Positions 10,601-17,349 of a stretch of DNA of 17,349 bases are shown here, one piece after another. The DNA lies in assembly GCA_027600665.1 (NCBI GenBank), contig JADGJL010000409.1, positions 4,842 through 22,190 on the forward strand. The letters are read 5' to 3'. Below the pieces are notes generated by a model that worked only from the letters and a program-made list of their open reading frames with translations, had not been told where the DNA came from and searched no databases. Position 1 is the first letter of the stretch, and the number at the start of each line of letters is the position of its first letter. A program made the position numbers and the translations under genes. Source of the DNA: Irineochytrium annulatum. Its lineage: Eukaryota; Chytridiomycota; Chytridiomycetes; Chytridiales; Chytridiaceae.

Positions 10601-11612
10601 TGTACGAGAACAAAAGCTCGTACATTTGGCAGTGCCTTGCGAGAGCCTATTATATAATTGCGAAGTCGGAGAAGGACCCCGAAGCCATGCTGAGGTCGCT
10701 TCAATGTATCCAACGTGTACGTGTTCAACTTATTTTACTATTGTAACATAGCGAAAGGCGCTTCGGATCGAGCCCGGCAGATTTGCTCTTCACTTTGATG
10801 CAGCGCTAGTCAAGCAACAATATGCGCAGGTGTTGAACGAACAACCTATCGAGAAGCGGTCATTAGCGATGCTGAAGAAGGCTGTTTTAGGTCTCGAGGC
10901 ATCACGGAGGTTTCTTATTTTTATTTGTCGGTTTACTAACAAAACAAATACGATAGAATGTTCAGCGCTCTTGGGGAAGCTGCTGTCCCAAGTCCGGGCT
11001 ACGACTTAAAGCAAGCGAAGGAGAGAGCCACGTACTGCAAAGATGTTCTTCGGATGTCGGACAAGAAAATCCATGAGACCGAGGTGCTGGAGAAGCAACG
11101 GCAGGAGAGGCTAGAGATGATTAAACAAGAGAAAATAAGAGCCGATCGGGAGAAGGCAGAAAAGGAGGTACTGTGCTCACGTGTCGTAGTCGCACGATTA
11201 ATCGTTCTCGTAGCGGATAGCCAAAGAGGAGGAGCAAAGGAAAAAAGAGGAGACACTTTTGAAGAGGACCGAGGCGAAGGAGAAGATGCGACTGGCAAAC
11301 GAGGCGGCGATAGTGGCTGCAAAGAACGAAAAGGAGAGGAGCGCGCAGAAAGGCGCAGACGATTTCATCGCAAACGAGGATAAGTCGGAAGACGAGGATG
11401 GGGAGGGAAAGAAACGGTTAGTTGTATTTTATGGGTTAACGAGTAACCAATCCATGTGCAGCCGATCTAGTGGCAAGACGAAAAAGCCACCTGCGAAGCG
11501 AAAGAAGATCGTGAACAGTTCTGATGAAGAAGGTGAAACAAAGAGGAAGCGGGAGAAGGGCAAAGCGTCGCAATTGTCGTCCGAATTTATTGAGGACGAC
11601 GACGACGAATGA
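7618..11612 (+). CDS. CTR9: Paf1 complex subunit Ctr9 (TPR protein)
   Basis: TPR scaffold of the Paf1 complex, which travels with RNA polymerase II and supports histone H2B ubiquitination and H3K4/K36 methylation. Exons: 7618-7761, 7813-8140, 8197-8297, 8351-8521, 8589-8780, 8823-8918, 8962-9064, 9107-9180, 9228-9432, 9471-9566, 9612-9839, 9886-10111, 10158-10209, 10255-10398, 10446-10538, 10579-10716, 10752-10909, 10957-11167, 11214-11416, 11462-11612. These give 1037 aa with frame kept through 19 introns of 35-67 bp. The start MSTVIEIPL fits the family N-terminus. TPR-like units such as SDYRGALECYQRVL and GKYREALEYYRQAV run to about residue 820. A charged coiled coil (about 890-950) and a Lys/Asp/Glu-rich tail ending in DDDDE follow, as in Ctr9. 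Exons are less GC-rich than ERG13. The exon 3 acceptor (8196) and exon 13 acceptor (10157) were chosen by homology alignment. It converges on TFB2. Confidence 0.94.
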
Positions 11613-11814
11613 GGGCAATAGTTTGCTAGGAATTGCTTCACCACTTAGCTAGCGTAAAGAGTTTGTCTAGTACATTATTTTCTTTTATTGTTTGTTGTTG
11701 ACGAGCAACCTCCGCCATGTGTATCGTTTGCGTTATCTCCTTTTTTGTCGCCACAAATAGTTCTCTTTGTAGCATACAACAACACTCGTGCAAAATAGTA
11801 ATAAATTAATGGCC
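11613..11814. other. Convergent 3' intergenic region, CTR9/TFB2
   Basis: These 202 bp separate two stop codons on opposite strands. The region is T-rich on the plus strand and has no ORF of note. The only AATAAA for CTR9 (11800-11805) ends 10 bp short of the TFB2 stop codon, so the two transcripts probably share or overlap 3' UTRs. Confidence 0.7.
11800..11805 (+). terminator. Putative poly(A) signal, CTR9
   Basis: AATAAA lies 188 nt after the CTR9 stop. Cleavage 10-30 nt downstream would fall at or inside the antisense TFB2 coding end. Confidence 0.4.
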
Positions 11815-13617
11815 TTAAGTTCCATTTGCCCCTTCGCCCGTCTTCTTCTTGTAGTGTTCCCGTACGCGCTGATGACCCTCTTTCGAAACCACGAACATTT
11901 TCTTCTCATCGGAAAACCAGGTCACGTAGCCGTATTGAGCTGCGTAGTCCTTTAAATCCTTGTAATCCTGCATGCGAGGGAACTCCTGGTATAAGAAGCC
12001 TGATACGTATTTGATATATGTTAGCGAAAAGGATGCAAGAATAAGCATACCTTCTAATAGTTTCACCCTATTGCGCTCCAACTCCCATAATCTAATCTGG
12101 TCCACCACGGTCGATGGTAGTACCGGCGTCTACGAATGCATGCTTAGCAAAAAATATCGTAGGGGAGGAAGTGCTAAATACCTGCTTCTGCATCTCCGGA
12201 TGAGCGTTTACGGCTAAGAAGGATATAATCTGATAACGATAAGACCCAGAAGTATCATCAGTGAAACCTGATCGGCGGTGATCCCATTCGACAGCGCCTC
12301 TCTGACGCTATCACGAGTAATCTGCCCAAGTACCATATTCGCAAAGCGGGCTCGAAGAGTCACAAACAAGCTAAGGATCGCTATTTGAATTGGAGACGCT
12401 GTTTTGGCGTTAACTGTTTGAACCCTTTTGTTTGCAACTTACATGTATATGCGTAAACCTTGAAGTTTGTCTCTAGGATGATGTAGCCGTGAGTTTCGGA
12501 GATTTTCGTCGTCACGGGCGAACCGGACGTCAGCGAAGTCGCAAGACGTGTGGGGTAGAATCTACTTGATTTTTTCTGAAGCTTGTTAGCGCTATAATAA
12601 CACGGTAGGCTCCAACCTTTCTTTGGTATACTATGCCGAGATGTCGAAGATCATCAAGCATTTGCTTTTGGGTATCTGTTAAGACATCGACCGAGTAGTC
12701 CTGTGCTATTTAGCTCGATTGTGTCACACAATGCCTAACTTGGCCCAACTGTAGACTGCCTAATTGGAACAGGAAGTTCAAAACATCCACTGGATCCATT
12801 TTCAATTCCTGTTTGAGCGTTCAGTATAATGGCAGCCAACGCATACTCACATCTGCCATCTCCAAATATTCCAAAAGGAAAGCCCAAACTTGGAAGTTCA
12901 CATCTTCCAATAAAAATTGGAATCCCTTGTTCGTTATTCGCAATTCCGGAACTCCATCGGGACCCATAACGTCTCTTGCATACAAACGCATTATCGTTCA
13001 TAGCTGCTTGAGAAAAAGAACTCACGACGGTGCCATCAGCCCTGAATGCTCCAAAAGCTTCATGACAGCCCTCGCTTTTTTGTTCGAAGGCGTCCCAACA
13101 AGATAATGCAGCACAGCCTTTGGAGATAGAATTAATGATTCTTTATTTAATGCTTGATTATCAACCTCCCACGCGTCCGCAGAATGTTTGTCCAAGAACG
13201 CTATGTCTATCTTATGCTTGTCAACCGAGTCGGACGGCTGACCAAACGACGCCGTCGTGCCTCTGCACGCCTTTAATCACAAAGGACGAGCCTGCAGAAT
13301 GATTCTTACCCGCCGACAAGTGCATGGTGCATGTTCTGCTGGAAGACTGGGTTGATGTAAAAGCCCTGCCGATCCTCCAAGCAAACGTTAAACTTGGCCA
13401 GCCTTTTCAGGCTATCTTGCAGCGCCGCCGCATGCCCATCATGACACCAGGCCTCAAGATCCTGCTTCGAAACGGGCGACTTGGAATACAAAAGCCTGAA
13501 GGCGATGTGCTTCGCTAGCGGCGGTAGAAGTCGAAGGATTGCAAGGCACGTCGCTGGCTGCTCGTAGAGGCGCGAAAACGTCTTCTTCGGGAGGTTCTGG
13601 ATGTAGTTCTCGATCAT
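11815..13617 (-). CDS. TFB2: TFIIH core subunit Tfb2 (p52/GTF2H4)
   Basis: Subunit of the TFIIH core that anchors and stimulates the XPB/Ssl2 translocase in RNA polymerase II initiation and nucleotide excision repair, and pairs with Tfb5/p8 through its C-terminal domain. Exons (minus): 13617-13310, 13262-13166, 13117-13026, 12974-12851, 12808-12740, 12700-12617, 12575-12443, 12398-12268, 12229-12182, 12129-12051 and 11999-11815, giving 449 aa against 462 in human. The ten introns are 38-52 bp. Family marks: [13 protein letters not shown] near the N-terminus, [43 protein letters not shown], and [12 protein letters not shown] (372-383) leading into the Tfb5-binding domain (389-449). The start is the first in-frame ATG after an upstream stop; an upstream ATG (about 13668) reads only 13 codons. 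Divergent from UBC9 by 79 bp. Confidence 0.94.
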
Positions 13618-13696
13618 CAAGCAGCTTGTCAGAAATTCGTCTCATTGTCCGAGGAAGCAGACTCACTCATCAATACGCACTTACACCGACTGCGGC
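13618..13696. promoter_or_regulatory. Compact bidirectional promoter, TFB2/UBC9
   Basis: Only 79 bp separate the TFB2 and UBC9 start codons, which point away from each other. Both 5' UTRs and core promoters must overlap here or extend into the opposite gene. No TATA box or other known motif was recognised. Confidence 0.7.
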
Positions 13697-14318
13697 ATGT
13701 CGGCCATCTGCATTGCCCGGTTAACGGAGGAGCGCAAGCAATGGCGCAAGGATCACCGTAGGTGCCATTAAAACAGGTCTGGCTCACAGCGCTTTAGCAT
13801 ACGGATTCTGGGCGAAGCCGGATAAGAAACCGGACAACAGCCTGAACCTGCTGTCATGGCGTGTCGGCATCCCTGGTGACTGGAACGGCATGTCGGTACT
13901 GAAAACTAACATCGAATGAAGGCAAGGAGGGAACGCCGTGGGAGCATGGCGTGTACATCCTTAACGTTCTGTTCCCCGACGATTACCCGCAAAAGCCGCC
14001 GAAGTGCAAGTTCACGCCTCCTCTCTTCCACCCGAACGTCTACCCCTCCGGCACGGTGTGTCTCTCCATTTTAAACTCGGACCAAGATTGGAAGCCGGCC
14101 ATCACGCTCAAACAAATTCTACTGGGTATTCAAGAGCTGTTAAATGACCCAAACCCCGAGAGTCCCGCCCACCCCGACGCTTACCATCTCTTTCGTAAAG
14201 ACCAGGTGATAGAGACTTCCTCCTACTTGTTTCAATCTCGGCCATTGACTCTGCGTGTTAGATCGGCTACGAGAAGCGGATCCGTCAGCAAGCGAGAGAA
14301 TGCGCCCCTAAAGATTGA
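13697..14318 (+). CDS. UBC9: SUMO-conjugating enzyme E2 Ubc9
   Basis: The sole E2 of the SUMO pathway. It takes SUMO from the Aos1-Uba2 E1 and transfers it to lysines in psi-K-x-E sites, in nucleus and cytoplasm. Exons are 13697-13757, 13798-13875, 13922-14205 and 14262-14318, giving 159 aa against 158 in human. Introns of 40, 46, 46 and 56 bp keep frame only where listed: 13758-13797, 13876-13921 and 14206-14261. Marks: the basic N-terminal helix after MSAICIARL that contacts SUMO and E1, the HPN motif at 83-85, the catalytic Cys93 in SGTVCLSIL (same number as human), and DQDWKPAIT followed by the IGYEKR C-terminal helix. Ala and Pro replace human residues near 130-135, but no key residue is missing. 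It converges on RRP42 with 34 bp between stops. Confidence 0.97.
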
Positions 14319-14352
14319 ATATTATTCGTACAACCATAGCCAATTGCAGTAC

Positions 14353-15392
14353 TTAAATAAATCCTTGCTTATTCTTCTGATTCAAAAGGTTTACTAATGT
14401 CTTCAACTGCTGCGACCCGACTCTTCTCCCCTCATGTATCATCTCGGCCAGCAAACTAGGCTCTATTGCCCCGCCACCACCCTTCTGCACACAACAAACG
14501 TTCCCCTTCCGATTGACGGCCACGGTCAGGCGAGCGTCCGAGCAGAGCTCCTCCAGCAGCGTGGGATCCATCACATGTCGCCGACCGATCTTGTAAAGCG
14601 TCACGGCGACAGGCACGTCGTCCTTCCCAGCAAGCGTCTCCGTCTCCGCATCCGCGACTTCGAACTCGTAGTGCCCCATCGACTCCTCCAAAGAAACTTT
14701 AGGAATCAAAGTGTTCTGAATAGCGCCCCACGATGCGAAGAAGATCGCGTCCAGCAAGTTTCCGGCGTAATCAAGAACCTAGTTGTTTCGGTTAGAGTCC
14801 AAAAAATTCATATGCGTTTCAACGTACCAGCGCATCTATGTACAAAATCCAGCACGTGCTTCCCGGGATAATGCACAACGCCTTGAGATCGATTCCACCA
14901 TGATCCCCGTTGAACACGCGGTTCATAAGCTCCCCATACTCGTTACACATCGTCTCCACATCTCGAGCGTCCACATTCTTGATGGAAGACGGCGAGCTGG
15001 GTTGCGGGATGAGCATTATGGTCATTGGGGCACATCCAAATATGCCCACCATTCAACAGAGCAAACCACCCGCCCGCGGTTCCTCCTTTGAGCATTTGAC
15101 GTGTCCGCGCCATCGGCCTCCTCCTCCTCCTCCTCCGCGAGCTCAATGGGGCCAATCTCCACCTTAATGCCGACCAGCACGTCCGTCCCGTCGACCGTGA
15201 CGCGACAGGAGCCGCTGCTTTGAGGGATGATGCCGGTCTCCAGGGCCACCACGCGGTGGTCATTCCTCGAACGACCGTCGGCCCGAATGTCCTTGTGCAC
15301 ACCCTTCGTGATGTAGTCTCTTGAGGGCAAGTAATCAGTAATCAGCGCGACTTTGGGACGTTCAGAGCTCACTTCTCGACGACGCTGATCAT
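14353..15392 (-). CDS. RRP42: Exosome ring subunit Rrp42 (EXOSC7)
   Basis: RNase PH-like subunit of the nine-subunit exosome ring, which threads RNA to Rrp44 and Rrp6; in eukaryotes this subunit is structural, not catalytic. Exons (minus): 15392-15373, 15319-15050, 14996-14828 and 14778-14353, giving 294 aa against 291 in human. Introns are 53, 53 and 49 bp. The start uses a 20-nt first exon (MISVVE plus part of Lys), which joins [16 protein letters not shown] exactly as family N-termini do. Without that intron the frame stays open back to an ATG at 15474, but that version adds an unrelated N-terminus and overlaps the nudC start. Marks: [33 protein letters not shown], and the second fold [12 protein letters not shown] six-Glu run (about residues 84-89) is encoded by six GAG codons. 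Divergent from nudC by 80 bp. Confidence 0.93.
14356..14361 (+). terminator. Putative poly(A) signal of UBC9 inside RRP42
   Basis: AATAAA starts 38 nt after the UBC9 stop and lies opposite the last codons of RRP42, whose stop codon is at 14355-14353. The UBC9 mRNA therefore probably ends antisense to the RRP42 coding region. Confidence 0.45.
15118..15135 (-). repeat. Trinucleotide repeat (GAG)6 in RRP42
   Basis: Six consecutive GAG codons encode a Glu run in a loop between conserved RNase PH segments. It is a small in-frame microsatellite that could vary in length between strains. Confidence 0.85.
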
Positions 15393-15472
15393 CACACCAA
15401 GCCAGAAGCCTGTTGAAGAATGAATTCTTGTATCGGACTTTTTTGACAGCTTTGGCCAATTGACAAGTCATC
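15393..15472. promoter_or_regulatory. Compact bidirectional promoter, RRP42/nudC
   Basis: Eighty base pairs separate the chosen RRP42 start and the nudC start, which are divergent. The alternative unspliced RRP42 frame would run through this whole region and reach the nudC ATG, which argues against it. No known promoter motif was recognised. Confidence 0.6.
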
Positions 15473-16418
15473 ATGGTCAACGACGACGCTGCTGCAGCCG
15501 AGACGGAGCGCCTGGAGAAGGAGAAGGAGGCCGAGGCTCGCCTGAGAGAGAAAGCGGAGCAAGAAGGTGAGTTCTCTCTCTCAATTGCTTGTTCTGACTC
15601 AGTTCCAGCTCTTCCTTATCGCTGGAAGTACGTCTGCAAGGAAGCTTAGCAACACGTAACTAAAACACTGGAACTCCGACAGGCAGACGTTGAAGGATGT
15701 CGACATCACATGCACGGTCCCGAGCGGCACCCGCGGCCGGGACCTCAGCGTCGTGCTTAAGAAGAAGGAGATCAGCGTCGGCTTCAAGGGAAAGGAGCCC
15801 ATTTTTGCGGGCGAGCTCTGCAACACCATCAAACTCGAGGACTCCACTTGGACTCTCGGTAAGCAAGCTTTTTCGCAATAAGCTTTGCTTCGGCTGACAC
15901 GGGAATGGTATTTGCTAAAAACGATATTTGGCGTAAGAATCGGGAGAAATTCAGATTCACTTGGAGAAAATCAACGGGATGGAGTGGTGGAAGAACGTCG
16001 TAAGTGTTCTCAATGTTCTTAGTGTCAATCATGTGCAGTGTGCTAATTATATCAAGGTCACGCACCACCCCGCCATTGATACGACCAAAGTCGAGCCGGA
16101 GAATTCGAAACTGAGCGACTTGGATGGTGAAACCCGCGCGATGTGAGTTTTTTTTGGTTGCGTCAGTGTGTCGTCCCGTGCTAATTTATGATTCTCGAAC
16201 GCGCGTTCTAGGGTTGAGAAGATGATGGAAAGTATTTAATGCGCCTCATTTTTTGCTTGATTATTCCGTTATACGTAGACTGACCGTCAATGCAGTTCGA
16301 CCAAAAGCAGAAGAGCATGGGCCTGCCGTCGAGCGATGAGATGAAGAAGCAGGACATCCTGCGGAAATTCCAGGCTCAACACCCGGAGATGGACTTTTCG
16401 AACGCGAAGTTTTCGTGA
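15473..16418 (+). CDS. nudC: Nuclear distribution protein NudC (last junction out of frame)
   Basis: CS-domain co-chaperone that works with Hsp90 and LIS1/NudF in dynein-dependent nuclear migration. Exons: 15473-15566, 15609-15627, 15683-15858, 15938-15999, 16057-16142, 16212-about 16231 and 16296-16418, for about 191 aa, the size of short fungal NudC proteins. Order: a charged coiled-coil N-terminus (1-31); a CS domain from LPYRWKQTL through [21 protein letters not shown]; then the signature [20 protein letters not shown] and [12 protein letters not shown]; and [11 protein letters not shown] at the end. Exon 2 is only 19 nt, with a second in-frame acceptor 6 nt upstream (AG at 15602). Between MVEKMM (ending 16227) and FDQKQ (from 16296) the only canonical donor (GT at 16232) leaves one extra base, so the last exon is out of frame; reading on gives a stop at 16237-16239. 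This may be a sequence error, non-canonical splicing or real damage. Confidence 0.88.
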
Positions 16419-17349
16419 TGGATACGGCGTGAGTGCTTTTCGTGCCGTAGTGTGAGCCTTTTCCTGACTGCTTACAAGATGTGCTGGGCATTAAGCCACA
16501 ACTACGAGTTGTTCAGGGGTTGTATATGCTGTAACTAGTTCAGTAACGTGCTTTTGTGGATCGCCATTCCCTGTACTTGAAATTAATAAGTATTGGAAGA
16601 ATTGCATGCATTTTTTTTGCAGTTATTTCGTTTCGTTGGAGTTCATACCAAATCCGCCATGGTGCTATAATTGCTCTGTCGTTACCATCGACTCAGTTTG
16701 GCGCGAACAAGACAGAGTAACAGAGTAATGAATGTGAAATCGGCGTGTTTCTTAAGTACTGCAGGCTTCCATTTTTTAGCCATTTGCATCCGCCTTTTTT
16801 GTGTGGGACGATATTTCAATGATATTTACACGATGTTGGCTACGTCCTAACTGGCCAACTTTCCCTCCTATAGTTACGGCGAAGAAATGAGAGAACCAAC
16901 GCAGATAGCAAGGAAGAATAAAGAGTGAAGCGAAACGTGAAGTAAAGCAATAAAAGAATGTAGAAAGAGAATTTAAAAAATTAATTAAAAGTGAAGATTG
17001 TACGAGAGGAAGAAAACCTATCCCTTTCATAATTTTTGTTTTTTCCGTCCAACATTTTAAACTTTTTTTGCAAGTGTAAGTTTTTTGGCTCCCGCCCCGA
17101 ATCCACCACCAGAACAAATGTATCTGGGGTCGAAGCTCCATTCTCGGGCGGCGGGTGGGTACTGAACCAGGATATCCCCCCATCAAGTGAAAAGAATGAC
17201 TCTCGGCGCGATTTACGTCAATAGTAAGCTGTTAGAGAAGGGGGAGAGGGAGATGAGATGAGATGAGTAGAACGAGAGAAGAGAAATATAAACCGAGCGT
17301 AAAAGTAAAGATGAGTGCGATGTATAAAGAGAGAAAGACAGTTCAGCAA
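16419..17349. other. Non-coding AT- and purine-rich flank
   Basis: No gene was recognised in these 931 bp. The longest open frame (about 136 codons on the minus strand near 16776-17186) has no recognisable domain, is rich in Phe, Leu and Ser as random AT-rich frames are, and shows no partner exon. AATAAA hexamers occur at 16917-16922 and 16949-16954, rather far for nudC. An 8-bp tandem duplication (ACAGAGTA, 16712-16727) is present. From about 16880 the plus strand becomes A/G-rich, with a T-rich interval near 17028-17080, and it ends in GAGAT repeats. It may be an intergenic spacer or the promoter of a gene beyond the window. Confidence 0.6.
17250..17267 (+). repeat. GAGAT pentanucleotide repeat in purine tract
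   Basis: Three and a half copies of GAGAT lie inside a longer, nearly pure A/G stretch (about 17234-17290). It could be a GAGA-like promoter element for a rightward gene outside the window, or a simple microsatellite. Confidence 0.7.

Noticed and set aside
16776..17186. 136-codon minus-strand open frame in the right flank
   Set aside because: Its low-complexity, Phe- and Ser-rich content is typical of AT-rich non-coding DNA; no domain and no splice partners were seen.

Overview
The window looks like a gene-dense stretch of a fungal nuclear genome. The evidence is a fungal-type sterol 14-alpha-demethylase, an HMG-CoA synthase, a short fungal-type NudC, and many short GT-AG introns (mostly 35-72 bp), often with CTAAC-like branch points. 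No bacterial, viral, transposon, rRNA, tRNA or CRISPR signal was seen. Zoosporic or other early-diverging fungi fit best, but that placement is inference; the kingdom call is firmer than the phylum.

Layout: 1-573 is non-coding flank. ERG11/CYP51 lies on the minus strand (574-2395, 5 exons). A 753-bp intergenic region separates it from the divergent ERG13/HMG-CoA synthase (3149-4732, plus, 4 exons). Next on the plus strand are an unusual zinc-ribbon SDR-family protein (4975-7435, 6 exons) and CTR9 of the Paf1 complex (7618-11612, 20 exons). CTR9 converges on TFB2, a TFIIH core subunit (11815-13617, minus, 11 exons). TFB2 is divergent from UBC9, the SUMO E2 (13697-14318, plus, 4 exons), with 79 bp between start codons. 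UBC9 converges on RRP42, an exosome ring subunit (14353-15392, minus, 4 exons), with 34 bp between stop codons. RRP42 is divergent from nudC (15473-16418, plus, about 7 exons), with 80 bp between start codons. From 16419 to the end is non-coding and AT- or purine-rich.

All exon models except nudC were built by hand and keep an open frame across every canonical junction: ERG11 526 aa, ERG13 455 aa, SDR 624 aa, CTR9 1037 aa, TFB2 449 aa, UBC9 159 aa, RRP42 294 aa. nudC fails by one base at its last junction with canonical splice sites.

Functionally, the left part pairs two sterol-pathway genes head to head. The right part is housekeeping: transcription elongation and chromatin (Ctr9), TFIIH (Tfb2), SUMO conjugation (Ubc9), RNA decay (Rrp42) and dynein/Hsp90-linked nuclear distribution (NudC). 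The most unusual items are the SDR-like protein with a degenerate active site, the 20-exon CTR9 with tiny introns, two near-minimal bidirectional promoters, 19-20 nt microexons, and the nudC junction. I found no convincing previously undescribed multi-gene system.
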